Assembly (NCBI GenBank): GCA_015680685.1
Contig: MNCI01017909.1
Coordinates: 947,564-1,011,563, forward strand
Source of the DNA: Gnetum montanum
Taxonomy: Eukaryota; Streptophyta; Gnetopsida; Gnetales; Gnetaceae
Direction: 5' to 3'
Length of the DNA stretch: 64,000 nucleotides
Below, one piece after another: positions 24,341-36,485 of the stretch (position 1 is its first letter; every line of letters begins with the position of its first letter). Made by a program: the position numbers and the translations under genes. The notes below the pieces were generated by a model, which saw only the letters and a list, made by a program, of their open reading frames with translations, was not told the origin of the DNA and did not search any database.

Positions 24341-24990
24341 TTCTACAAGCTCCTAACTAGTCTAGACCTTCCATATAATGATTGATGCATTCAATTTTGC
24401 TTTAGGAGCTGTACTTACATAGTTAGATGACCAAAAATGACCCTATTACATTCACTGTGCAAGTTGAAATATTTCTCTTGTACAACTCAATTACATCACA
24501 ATAGAAAAAGAGCTAATGGTTGTGGTGTTTACACTAGAAAAATTTAGGCACTATGTATTGGACTATAAGATATTTGTACACATGGATCATAGTGCAATAC
24601 GGTTCCTAATGAATAAACCAATGGTGAGCCCTCACATCATACGATGGCTTGTGATCTTACAAGAGTTTGATCTTATGATGATCGATTGTAAAGGCACCGA
24701 GAATGTGTTGCTAATCATTTATCTCGGTTACGATGGGACAACAAAGAGGATGAATATCTAATTTCTAACTGCTTCTCTGATGAACTCCTCTTTGCAGTTG
24801 TAATAAACAATAAATTAACCATAGATAAAAATTGGTATAGTAGCATTCTTACCTATCTTCTCACACAAGAAACACCACAAGGGCTAGACATTAAAAAGAA
24901 ACAATAGTTTCTTCATCGAGCCAAATATTTCATGGAAATCAACAGACACCTTTATAAGGTATGTTTTGATGGCTTGGTCTGATGGCGTGT
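24341..24990 (+). pseudogene. pol: RNase H and linker (element P)
   Basis: MIDAFNFAL at about 24375-24400 replaces the TDAS motif. NYITIEKELMVVVFTLEKF is at 24490-24545, HMDHSAIRFLMNKPMVSP at 24580-24630, and the linker with the IIRWLVILQEFDLM segment at 24640-24680. A shift at about 24710 breaks the frame. Confidence 0.82.
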
Positions 24991-26183
24991 TCCTGATGTA
25001 GATCAATTGCAAGCTTTCCAAGATGCTCATGAGGGCCATTGTGGGGGGTCATTACACTAGGAGATGAACAACCATTAAAATCTTGCTTACAGGATATTAT
25101 TGGCCTACATTGTTCTGGGACACTCATCATTTTTCCCAATCTTGTGAGTGCTACCAACATGATGGGGGAATGATTGCTAGATGGAGGGACCACAATAATG
25201 GATTCAACCTTTAGAACCCTTTGACATATGGGGTATTGATTTTATGGGGCCTATCACACCCATGTCCAATAGAAAAGCCTACATTATTGTTGTTGTTGAC
25301 TATTTTACAAAGTGGGCAAAAGTAGTCGCTGTTACTGACTGTACATCATCTACCATTGCACGATTTGTTCAACAACAAATTGTAAATAGGTTTGGTGTGC
25401 CTCGTGCACTTATTTTCGATAATGATACACATTTTACAGGTGTGACCTTTCAAAAATTAATGCAACACTTAGGCGTTGAGCATAATCTGACTACACCATA
25501 TCATCCTCAAGTGAATAGTCAAGTCAAGGTCACCAATCGGGAGATCACAAAAATATTGACAAAAACCATTAGCAAATATAGGTAAGACTGGAGCACCAAA
25601 CTAAACGATGCTCTTTGGGCATAACACTCCACATGGAAACTTCCTATAGGCTATTCTCCCTATGAGTTAGTGTATGGTAATCTTCCAATACTTCCTATCC
25701 AAACTGAGCTTCATACATGCTCTACAGCATGTGACCTTAAGCTTGACCTTAATCTAGCACAAAAAGAATGGTTGATGAACCTTAACTTCCTAGATGAAAA
25801 CTGAATAGCTTCCCTGTCATCCAATGAAGTACACAAGGCCTTCAACAAACAACGTCATGACTTGAAACTTAGTAAAGTCAAATACCAACAAGGAGATAAG
25901 GTTCTGTATTGGAATCCCGCACATGTGCCACAACAAACTAAATTTCAAATGCTATGAGAAGGACCTTATATCATTCATGAAACTTCTTCTTTAGGAGCCA
26001 TGATGATCTATAAACCTAGAAGCTTGGATAAAAAGTTATTGGTCAACATTCAACAAACCAAACCCTTCCATGCACCCAAAATAGCCAGTATTAACACTAC
26101 CTTTGTTAATGGACAACCTTACTCATTATTTTGAATCTCCTCCTTCCAACTCAGTCGTGGGGGTGGTGGCCACCAATGCTAGT
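24991..26183 (+). pseudogene. pol: Integrase (element P)
   Basis: The zinc-binding region is at 25020-25170 (AHEGHCGG, CECYQHDGG). The core starts at 25200 with [32 protein letters not shown], then [11 protein letters not shown] at 25420-25455 and [15 protein letters not shown] at 25500-25545. The C-terminal part has the QGDKVLYWNPAHVPQQTKF-like region at 25890-25940 and ends in SFQLSRGGGGHQC with a stop near 26183. It contains scattered stops. The last codons overlap a polypurine-like motif, CAGTCGTGGGGG. Confidence 0.88.
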
Positions 26184-28085
26184 CATTCTAAGCCCTCAAT
26201 TTCTTTTATCTTTTTTTTTTTTGTTTTACACATTTTTGTTTTACACATTCCTCATATCTACTTGTTTTTTTTACACCATCATTAACGTTTTTACTATTTC
26301 TTCCTGTATTACATTTTGTTTGATTTACTCTCATTCATCATATAATAAGTGCTGATGATGGTGGATTGTACTATAATAGTGTTGATTGCTAATGTTTGAT
26401 TTTTACCTTTAACTTCTAATGTTGATGCTAAGATATGGGTTCTTTTGATAAAACAGGCAATGAGTCCATGTCACCCATTCATCCATACAACTCTATGGTC
26501 TCCCTTTGTTTTGGAAATGTACTGTGCCTTTTTCTAAGAAAACTTATTAATGAACTAGTGGCTTGGTATTCTTTAAACCAAGGAAACATTCAAATGGATT
26601 GAAAAGGATGTGACTTCAAGGGGATTCGACACATTTGTGTTGGCTATTCTCTTGGGTACTTGGATGTTTTTCATAAGTTTTCTATCATTTTGCCATTGAC
26701 CAAATATCAGGAAGTTCACTAAATCAAATAAGTCTTTGCATGGTGTGGTTCTCACTAAAAAAAAAGTAGTGGGAATTCAAAGCACACCCCTTAGAAATAA
26801 TAAAGAAACATGGGCTACAAGCACTGGTTATGGCACTTGAAAGAAATGTTACCCATGCCTGAAGGTTCCCTCTAACTAAGGCCCTTTCTTGCTTCTTACT
26901 TCTCGATCTTTCTCTTGTTGGAATGGTGGTGGCTCTCTGGATGCATTCTTGTTGCTTCAGGAGGATGGGTTGGTCAAGTGTGTTGATGCAAGGTCATTGG
27001 ATGTGGTTAGTTTTAATCTGGATTTGGGCTGAATTTTATTAAGTCACCTTAATCACATACTACACGAGGGACTTTACATAACCTTGATTTTGGGATTCCA
27101 TTCCATTTCATTCTTTCTTTCTGTCTTGCTTTCCATATTCCACCTCATTGCCGATTTTATGATTAGTCTATATCCTGGTTAACACATTGTTATTCTTTGG
27201 TAAATTCTTATGGGTAAGTTCTTAACCATTGTTTCCATATGTCATTCCTAGAGCCTATGGACTCTTTGGTTTGTGGTTTGTTAGGGAATAAAGGGCATGA
27301 GCCTACTTTGGGGAGGATCCACTGGTAGTCCTGGTTGGTGTAATTGTTAATTCTTTTTCCTTAAACATTTATCACGATCAACTATTGCTCGTTTCACCCC
27401 ATCCATGACATCCATTTTTGTTTTTATTTTATTGGCTTCATAGTTGTTATTTCTCTCATCTTTCTTATTGTTTCATTTTCCATCCTATTGCTACTGGAGG
27501 TTCTCTCTTAGTCATGGGGGCCTGTCGCAAATTTTTCCATTTCATTACTTATCTCACCCCTACACCTTGGGTAGTTATCAGTTGCAAACCTCTACCCAGT
27601 ATCTGCCATACCCACAACCTGGCTAATGTGCTTCATATCGAGGCAAGGTATCAATTACATTATATCTTATCTAACCTCGCTAATTTGTGATCATGTTGTA
27701 TGTGTGGATGGTGATCACAGGAACAATGGACTAGGATAGAAGTGAGCACTCAAGATGGACTGGAGTAAAAAGCATTTACGCAGGGAACAAGCTTGATCAT
27801 GTGGCCATGGATGAACAATGGTATGCACATTTTTGACATTGATAGCAACGCACCTCATTTTATTTTTTCTCTCTCTCTCTCTTCAAGCTGTTGAATGAGG
27901 ATTTGGATGTCATCTATGTACAGTGTTCACCACAATGGTTATGAACACCAATGCTGTAATATGTTTGTTGATCCATTCATCAGGCACTTTGAGTTTTTCA
28001 TGCCATGTCACTGTTAGTTGTCATTCAGTCAGTAATCCGATACCTTCCCAATATTTTGTAAGGAACTAGAGGATGATTTTTAATT
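26184..28085 (+). other. 3' non-coding region of element P
   Basis: It has no conserved coding frame. It starts with TTTTTGTTTTACACA repeats (26215-26250). A hairpin with an A-rich loop is at 26742-26788, the shared conserved block at 27242-27330 and a second polypurine-like motif, TAGTCATGGGGG, at 27509-27520. It is colinear with 9708-11591 (inverted) and 39454-41459. Confidence 0.75.
26742..26788 (+). ncRNA. Conserved RNA hairpin in the element 3' region
   Basis: The outer stem GGTGTG pairs with CACACC. The inner stem TTCTCACT pairs with AGTGGGAA (one G-T) around an A-rich loop. Homologous positions in D change both arms together, which supports a folded RNA. It is a cis element, not an independent RNA gene. 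Confidence 0.55.
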
Positions 28086-28099
28086 CAGTCATGGGGGTA
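28086..28099 (+). promoter_or_regulatory. Polypurine tract of element P
   Basis: CAGTCATGGGGGTA abuts the 3' LTR, preceded by CTAGAGGATGA. Confidence 0.88.
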
Positions 28100-28948
28100 T
28101 GATGAGTCCCGATATCAGACCCGCAATATTGGACCCTTAAAATCATATACACAATATCAGAGATGTTGAAGCGATATTGGACATGTAATATTGGAACTTT
28201 TCTCGTCGCTTATAAATAAGAGATAGGGGTACTTGGTTTTGTAATTAGTTTCTTAGTCCCTTAGCCGAACTCTTGTAGTTTTTCCTTTCCAAAGTTAGAA
28301 TTATTTCTGAGTGGTTGTAGTAGGAGTCATAAAGTGAATGGATCTTTATTCGAGCATTGTATACCTAAGCACACCTTATGTCCATAAATAAAGACGAACT
28401 TTGTGATGAACCTTGCAACATTAAGAATAGCTTAATTATTTCATTTGAATGCTATTTACTATTATTTGCTACTCTCATTAGTTAATTAATGTTATTTCTA
28501 TTGAATTGATAATTATCAATGAATTAGCACACTTAGTACGACCACTTCAAGCATACGTGGAATACTTGGTAACCTAGTAATGACTAACGTTTGGTAATCC
28601 CAGTAGTGTTACATTGGTTTAGGATGTGTTTGACAAGTAGGAACAGATGCTAGTGTTAGGACTAGTTAGAGAATAGTTAACTAGTTAAATCAAATTAGTT
28701 ATTAAATTATTTCATTTCTCCATTTTAAGCACTAGGAACATAAAACATAAAAAGCATAAAAATCATATACCTCAAGATTACTTAACCATACAATTGTGCC
28801 TTACAAGTAAGCTTGGGAAGACAACAATCGCATAACCCATCCTTATTTTGTGTAAGCGCATAAGCACTTAATCCTTGGAGTTTGACCGGATCACATGTGA
28901 ACGCTTGTATTTGTATGGTTGGGTGTAGGGGTACCTTGCTACTCATCA
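28100..28948 (+). repeat. 3' LTR of element P
   Basis: TGATGAGT to ACTCATCA, 849 bp, closely matching 7950-8812. TATAAATA is at 28211-28218. It is followed by the CATCT duplication. Confidence 0.92.
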
Positions 28949-31900
28949 CATCTTTAGGAAATTCAACCATGCATTCTATCCAGACTATCTTCCATTTGAT
29001 CTTTTGAGTTTCTATCTTTGACAATAGTAGTAGGGGTATCATCTCTTATCCTTAGGAACTGTAAAATCTCTTTACATTATTTCTTCTTTTTTTTTGCTTT
29101 ATTACTATTTTTTCTAAACTCTTGATATTATTTTGATTCTTAAATATTTTCATCATTTCTTACAATCTTTTTAATTCTTTAACAACTTTTAAAATTCTTT
29201 ATAAGTTTTCCTATTCTTGTATATCTTTGGTTATTTTTATAATTTTTCCATTTTTAATGTACATATTTTTGTTTATTTTTCTAATAAAGTATTAAGTAAG
29301 AAGTAAGGTATAGTTGAAACAATAAGAATTTTACTCTATGTTATGAAGTCCTTAAAGGACTAATCGTATATATAGTGAGACCACATCATCCATCCACTAA
29401 TTTCCAATAATAACAGGTTCTTACCATGGACATAATGATATTCTCATCACAATAAAACTAAAATAAACTTATGATCATTAGGCCTAGACCAAAATGTGAA
29501 GAACCAGGTGGGAATGAAAAGGGTGTGGCATTAAGGGGATTTATGGATTCTCTAAAGCTACTTATATTAGTCTTATTACATTGTCAAGTTGTATCATTTA
29601 CTTATGTTCTAAAGCAAAATGAAAGCATGTTCTAAAAATAGTGCTTGCTTGCTATGTCATGAGAAAGATGTTATACATGCCTAAAGATAGTCCTCTAATA
29701 AGGTTGACATAGTGAATACATAATAAATACACATAATAAAAATTCTTAGGGGTTCCACTAAAAAAACATGTTACCCATGCCTAATGGTAGCCAACTTCTC
29801 AGGAATCTAAAAATGTTTCTTGGACTCACATTAGTTATGAAGCTAGAAAAACATGTTACCCATGCCTAAAGATGCTCCTCTATCCAATGGCCAAGTCTAC
29901 TTTAAAATAAATTACTTATTTAATAAGTTGCTTTCTTGTTCTTCATTACCAAGTGATGTTATTTTTTGTAGTTGTGATTATCTTATGGTTGTAATATTTG
30001 GGATAATATAATGTGATGTCACTGGTAAGTGGTATTGGAGTAGGTTCACTCCATAAATAAATCATCTTTAAATAATAAATCTAGATAATTATGCAAAGAT
30101 AAAACTTTTTGCTAGAAAACAAGAAAACTAGCTATCTTTAATTAATATATTAGAAGATTACAATAGGATTCTTAAAATGCACACACATCCGAAACCTATC
30201 ACACTCAAATGATATTGTAGAGCATGAAAGTCTACAACCACACAATGGTTGTTCTTAATGCAATACACAACTGATAGAGAGTTTCTCCCATAATCGAAGA
30301 CTAAGATCTCAACTCACAAGTAAGATACACAATTGATCTTAGAGCTATAATTCCCATTTGCATTCACTCAATATGCTCTCACACCTTGTTTTGCTAAGCT
30401 CTCCACTCTCAAGAGCTCTCTCTCCTACTCATGGTATAACCAATAATGAATTTCATGAATATTTACTAACAAGAAGGAAATAAGAAACCTAGAAACCTTT
30501 TCTCAACTTAACTTGAGGTTCTTTAGATGTTTCCCAAGTCTTCTTACCTTCTTTCTGATTGTTTCCATCCTCTTTTATCTTATTTTGGCTATTTTCCAAA
30601 TTGGGATGGGTCTTTTTCGAAGTTTCCCTAGCCATACAGGTCATCTCTAACCTTGCCAAGATGTCATCTATGTCAATCCAAATCTTGGGAAAGATGTCTT
30701 CTATCATTGTAAGGAATCTCCTTTGGAGGCCAAGATGTTTCTTGAGATGGCAATAAGTCTTACCTGAGATGTCTTATGCTTAGGGAAGATGTGTTATTCA
30801 AGATGTCTCTTGGCTTGAGAAGACATCTCCCCCAAGATGTCTTCTTCCAAATTGAGATGACTTGCTTGAGGACTTAGCCAAATTAGTAAAATGTCTCCTC
30901 TCACCTTTAGATATTCCCTATCAGTTCCATGCTTCAATGAAGATGTCTTCTATCCTTCAAAGAAGTCTGCTTCAAGCTTGAAACCTGTAAACATACATGT
31001 AGGGAGGAACAAGGGGGTTAGAAGAGGGTGTCCTTATACTAGGTATGGACTTGGTTTGGTTTGGATGGATAGGATAATGATCACTTAAATGATGCATTAC
31101 ACATAGATTTCATTATGCTTATTGTAAGACACCTCACATCTCTTTTTTTGCAATCCCTACGATTACCATTCCATCTCATTGTTATATATAATTATAATTT
31201 ATTAGTTTTGTGTACCATAGTGTTATTTTCTTATTGGGGAAATACTAACATGTATGTATTAGAAGAATGGTATGATTTACATTCAACTCCTTAAGTATCC
31301 ATGGACATTGAAAGGCATGGTTATACAAGGGCACTAGGGGTAGAAGCCTACTTTAAGGAGGACTCACTTGTATAACTCTTGTGTTTCACACTTGATTTCT
31401 AACTCCACATCATCTTGTATATCCTAAATACTTTACTAATAATCATCACTTCTCTACATATCCATATTTATTCAAAAACTTAGCAATTTTTAATCCAATA
31501 ACTTCTTAAAGTATCATAACCTAGAAATTTGCATAAATTTAACTATTAATTCTTTAATGCTATCAAATGCATTTCAATATATTAGCTTATTACTACTATT
31601 GTTGTTGTTGTTATTGTTAGTTTCCTACATAAGTAAATGCAATTTTCCTACTAGGATATTTGTTAAAGTAGTGTATCATTTATTTCACTACTATTGAAAC
31701 TTAGTCATAGGCCTTCTGAATATTTTATGATTAAATATTGAAATTTAATTACCCTAGGAAGTTTTTCTTTTGTTAATTATTATTCATTTACAAGTGTTTG
31801 GCTATACATATTTATTTCTTGATGCACATTTATGCTTAATTATGCACATGTAATTATGCATCTTTTATTTTTATTATGCACCTATGATTATATAATATTC

Positions 31901-32317
31901 TATTCATGGAGCAATTTTGAATCCTAACCTTACCCAAAACTATTCCTTGATACCTTTTATCATTAAACTAGGATTTAGAGTTCATTTTTAATGATAATTA
32001 AATATTGCATAAATTGACTTTTTTAAGGAAGTACCTTAGGATGTTGTCCTACCCAAAATCTAATCAGTAAAAGTTTCAGCATTTGAATTGGATGACCATG
32101 ATAAGTAATGCCTAGATAAGATTTTAGATACAATTATGTAGAACACTTGATAAGGATCTTGTAGATTCAAAAAAAAAAAAATTTAGAATCCAAGTATGCA
32201 TGTTATGAGAGGTTGAACACCAAGGGTATTATTTGTGAGAAAAAGATCAAGAAATAGACTTATGAAAATCTAGAGTTTAAAATAATTTTTTAAAAAAATT
32301 AAAAAAAGGAAAACAAT
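28949..32317 (+). other. Continuation of old host element H: integrase tip and non-coding region
   Basis: About 28954-29050 reads as a very decayed integrase C-terminus. The stretch 29051-29290 is T-rich, and 29300-30040 plus 31045-31560 align with the gag-ORF2 spacer of family A (1100-2200 and 58640-59700), including the conserved block at 31281-31372. About 1 kb at 30045-31043 is an extra insertion. From 31760 to 32317 I see nothing recognisable. There is no gene. Confidence 0.6.
30045..31043. repeat. Uncharacterised 1-kb insertion with AAGATGTCTT repeats
   Basis: Flanking sequence aligns with family A on both sides (GATGTCACT before, ATGGACTTGG after), while the middle has no counterpart. 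Positions 30655-30970 hold about ten imperfect AAGATGTCTTC words in both orientations. The short ORFs (30489-30707 minus, 30559-30756 plus) have no recognisable domain. Confidence 0.5.
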
Positions 32318-33204
32318 TGATGAGCGGCGAGGTACCCCTATGCCCAACTATACGAATCACAATCGTTCATATGCGATCTGGTTGAATTTCATAGACTATA
32401 ATTATTGAGTACACTAGAGCTAAACACTGTGTATTTTTTGTCTATTCATTGTCTTCCTAGTTCCACTTGTGGAATGCAATTGTATGGTTAAGTCTGATTG
32501 AGGTGTAAGATTTTTAATATTTTTTGTTTTTATGAAATTACTCATCTAGAACAAGAATAAAAGTAAAAGTGATTAAAAGTAAGAGTGATTAATTGCTAAG
32601 TAAACTATAGTATAGTCTAACCTAACACAAGTAACCGTTCCCACTTCTTGGACACATCCTAAACTTTGTGTAGACATTGCTAGGCTTTCAAACACTAATA
32701 ATTTCTAAGCTACCAAGCATGACACATATGCTCGAAGGGGTCGTGCTTGTGTATTTTAATGATTTTCTTGATTGATAAAAATTAATTACTGTATTAATAA
32801 CATTAATGTAAATTGCATGAAATCATAATATGTAAATGCATAAGAAAGAAAGTCTCAATTGTTACAAGGAATGAATCAAAGAGTTCGTCTTTATTGCCAA
32901 CACATTGGTGTGTTCAGGTACATTAATGCTTGAATAAGGATTCCTTCACACTTACACCTCCTGCTGCGGGCACTTGGAAAACATTCTAACTTTCAAATAG
33001 ACAAACTGCAAGAGTTTTGCTACTTGACTGCCAAAAATTTACTCCCAATTGTGCACTTGGGTCCTATATTTATAGACCCAGGAGTAACCCTGTGATATCA
33101 AATATACGATATCACATCTTGGGTCGCGATATTGTGTACCCGATATCATGTACCCAATATCGTGGCCACCCCGATATCGGAGCATTGAAAAACACGATTT
33201 ATCA
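32318..33204 (-). repeat. 3' LTR of element D
   Basis: On the plus strand it reads TGATGAGCGGCGAGG...GATTTATCA. In element sense it has GATATCG words and a TATAAATA box (plus strand 33067-33074). Confidence 0.9.
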
Positions 33205-33218
33205 TACCCCCACGACTG
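33205..33218 (-). promoter_or_regulatory. Polypurine tract of element D
   Basis: Plus-strand TACCCCCACGACTG is the reverse complement of CAGTCGTGGGGGTA; the CTCAAGGACGAG block lies next to it (33226-33238). Confidence 0.87.
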
Positions 33219-35208
33219 AAGGAAAACTCGTCCTTGAGTATAGAAAAAGAGGAACAAGTCCTTTACAAAATATATTAGGGGGTGTGGACTTATTTGACTA
33301 ATATGCAGAGTGACACAAAGAAAATAGACAAATACAAAAGTGCCCAAGCATACAATATTATAATTGTATACAGAATTGGGTGTTCATGATAATAGGAAAG
33401 AACAACAATAGATCCAAAGGACATCCAACTGCTCTTGGCAATAGAAGAATGAGGGAGAGGTAGAAAAGATCCAATGGTTAAGAGCAATCTCTTGTGAGTG
33501 ATATGGTTGCATCCTCCTTGCTGAAGATAGTCTTGTTTCTAGTCCATACTTCCCACTGCAATCATAAAAAAACCAAGGATTAGTATATATAGTGTACAAA
33601 TAATGGCTAAATACCTTGTCTTGTCAGTGAGTTTATCTAGCCAAGTTGGAATTATGATAGATTGGTTGCTTGATGTTATTAGTGGAAAGATTGACAAATG
33701 GGTTAAGTAAGAGAAGCGATCCATACAATTTAGAAAAAGCTTAACACAAGGAATACTAGAAAGAGGGTATTCACAACAACAAAAAGGAGTTCATTACAAA
33801 TAGTTGTGAAGGTGTGTATAATTGGATGCCATGGATGAGGTAAATAAAAAGAATTTGATTGTAACAATGTTTAAGGGTAAAGAACTCAACTTAACCAAAC
33901 CAAAAGATATGCAAGTGGGTCCTCCCCAAAGCAGACATAGGCCTTTTATGCCATTGCATAACTTCAAACCCAGGAGTCCATGGGCACCATGGATGATTAA
34001 TGGTTACGAAAAGTTAAGTACAAAAATCCAAAAGTAATTGACTGAGAAACCCGACACATCAAACTAGAACATTGAATCAAAACATAAAATTAGCAATGAG
34101 GTGATGCATGAAAAGCAAAGATGGATGACAGAGAGAGTGGAATGAAGTTCCTAATTATGGTCACATGCAATCCCTTGTGGATTTTGTGATTAAATGACTT
34201 AGTAGGATCCATCCTCAATCCAGATCAAAACCAACCACTTTCAGTGACTTCACATCAACATTCTAAGGCTCGTCCATCCCTTGAGACACAAGAATGATCC
34301 CACAAAACAACCACTATTTCAAATTGGAGTGAAGGTAAGAAGTGAGAAAGGGCCTTAGTTAGAGAAGACAAGACAAGACAAGTTTCATAACCAGTGCTTG
34401 TAGCCATTTTAATTGGTCTAAGGGGTGTGCTTTGCATTCCCATGTGTTTTTTTGAATGGGAACCACACCATGTAAAGACCCATGCATTTTTTTGAATTTA
34501 TTTTTTCCAAGGGGTGTGCTTTGAATCCTCATCTTTTTTTTTTTGTGATGAGGACCACACCATGTAAGGACTTATTTGACTTCCTATTATGAAATGATGT
34601 AGAAAGATGAGAAGCTTATGAGAACACTCCTACACACAAGAAAATAGAAAAGCACAAAGGATACTGCATCCCTTTGAAGCCACACCTTGTCCAAACCTTT
34701 GATTCCTTCCCAATTCTGGAAACTACACAAGTCACGAATTTATTAAAGTTGCATTAATAAAGAAGAGACTACATGCTTCCAAAACAAGAAAAACCATAGA
34801 GTATGTGGATGAGTAGATGATGTGGACTAATTTCTTATTACATGAAAAGAAAATATGTCTCAGTCATCAGTAATGACATTCAAAGTCAGAAACCAAACAT
34901 CAACAATCAAATTACAAATGAAGCATACCACCATCAAATAGAGTATTACCATTGTACTTGCCACCTTATTAGCAAAAAAAGTAGAGAAACACATTAAACA
35001 CAAGCAAACATAACCATAAAAGAAAGTAAGAGAGTAGACAATAAATATTGAATATATTAACGATGCTATAAAAAAAATCAAGAGAAGACCAATAACCTTA
35101 AAAATATAAATATGTAAAACAAAAATGTAAAACAAAGAAGATGAAAAAAAAAGTTGTAAAAACAAAAATGTGGAAAAAAAGTTAAAAATCGAGGAGCTGC
35201 CTAAGGTG
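33219..35208 (-). other. 3' non-coding region of element D
   Basis: The conserved block is at 33913-33995. The conserved hairpin is present twice, at 34423-34469 and 34512-34561. A-rich AAACAAAAATG repeats next to the pol stop (35105-35185) correspond to the T-rich stretch of plus-strand copies. ORFs such as 34860-35321 are not conserved in frame. Confidence 0.72.
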
Positions 35209-36485
35209 TTAGTATGGGTGGCCATCTCTCCCACAGCTAAGTTAGAAGGGAGAGATCCAAAAGATTGAGCGTGGTTGTCCATCTGATGAGGCGCTTGGTG
35301 TGTTGGTTGGCTTGGGCTCATGGAAAGGTATTATTTGTTAAATATTAACTAATTGTTTCTTATTTGGGCTATTAGGTTTGTAGATGATCATGGCCCTAGA
35401 TGGAAAAGTCTCATCTATGATGTAAGGTCCTTCCCACAATGTTTGAAATTTGGTTCATTAGTGTACATGTGTAGGATTCCAATAAAGAACCTTATCTCTT
35501 GGTTGAAACTTGACTTTTCTTATTTTGAGGTCACGACATTTCTTGTTGAATGCCTTGTGCATTTTGTTGGATGATAGGGCCATTAACCAATTTTTTCCTA
35601 GCAAGTTAAGGTTCATCAATCATTCTTTCTATGCTAGACTTAGATTTAGATCAAGGTCATAGGTTGTAGAGAGTGTACGGAGCTCAGATTGGATGGGCAA
35701 TGTTGGCAATTTTCGTACACAAGCTCATAGGGAGAATAACCTATGGGAAGCTTCCATGTGGAGCAATAGGCCCAAAGGGAATCATTTAATTTAATGCTCC
35801 AGTTCCTTCAATATTTTCTAATGGTACGTGTTAAGATTTTTGTAATCTCCTGATTAGTGACCTCAGCTTGACCATTGGCTTGGGGGTGATATGGTGTTGT
35901 GAGTTTATGTTTAACCCCTAAGTGCTACATCAATTTCTAGAAAGTGGTACTGGTAAAATGAGTTCCATTATCAAAAATTAACGCACAAGGTACACCAAAC
36001 CTATTTAAAATGTTTTGTTGTAGAAACCGAGTAACAGTGATGGATGTACAATCGATGAAGGCTGCTGCTTCTGCCCACTTGGTACAATAGTAAATTATGA
36101 CTATTATAGATGCCTTTCCATTTGATAAAGGTGTGATGGGACCCATAAAGTCAATGCCCCAAATATAAAATGACTCAAGAGGTTGTATCCATTGTTGTGG
36201 CCCCTCCATTTGAGCTATGATTCCATCATCCCTTTGGTAATGATCACAAGCACGAACAAATTGGTATGCATCCCTAAAGATTGTTGGCTAATAATACCCT
36301 ACCATGAGGATTTTTATAGTCGTGCACCTCCTAGCATAATGACCCCCACAAGGACCTTTGTGAGCATCCAAAAGAACATGCAGTTGATTCATATTAGGGA
36401 CATACCAATGTACAAAGCCATCGGGATAAAATTTGTAAAGGTTTTGGTTAATCTCCATAAAATGCTTGACTCGGTGAAGAAACTG
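35209..36485 (-). pseudogene. pol: Integrase (element D)
   Basis: Zinc-binding residues lie in AHKGPCGGHYARR and ACDHYQRDDGI at 36370-36220 (the second zinc cysteine reads Y). The core has [19 protein letters not shown] (36160-36100), YYCTKWAEAAAF, DNGTHFTSTTF (about 35970-35940), and then, after a stop, [27 protein letters not shown] at 35930-35850. The C-terminal end decays into LSCGRDGHPY and a stop at 35209. It is dead through multiple stops. Confidence 0.86.

Larger units (their letters stand above)
7950..28948 (+). mobile_element. Element P: Athila-like gag-pol element, split by a nested insertion
   Basis: The 5' LTR (7950-8812) and 3' LTR (28100-28948) are the same subfamily. The outer bases are flanked by CATCT at 7945-7949 and at 28949-28953, a perfect 5-bp target duplication that proves both LTRs belong to one insertion. 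Its leader is interrupted after 8879 by foreign minus-strand DNA and resumes at 19865, with TTGTT duplicated (8875-8879 and 19865-19869). Without the nested DNA the element is about 10 kb. Both gag and pol carry many stops. Confidence 0.9.

Noticed and set aside
30489-30756. Overlapping ORFs on both strands in the 1-kb insertion
   Set aside because: Short, without domain or conserved relatives; the repeated ED/FPK-like residues come from the AAGATGTC repeats.
34860-35321. A 153-codon minus-strand ORF with hydrophobic stretches
   Set aside because: It starts in the shifted integrase end and runs through the A/T-rich AAACAAAAATG repeats; it is not conserved in other copies.
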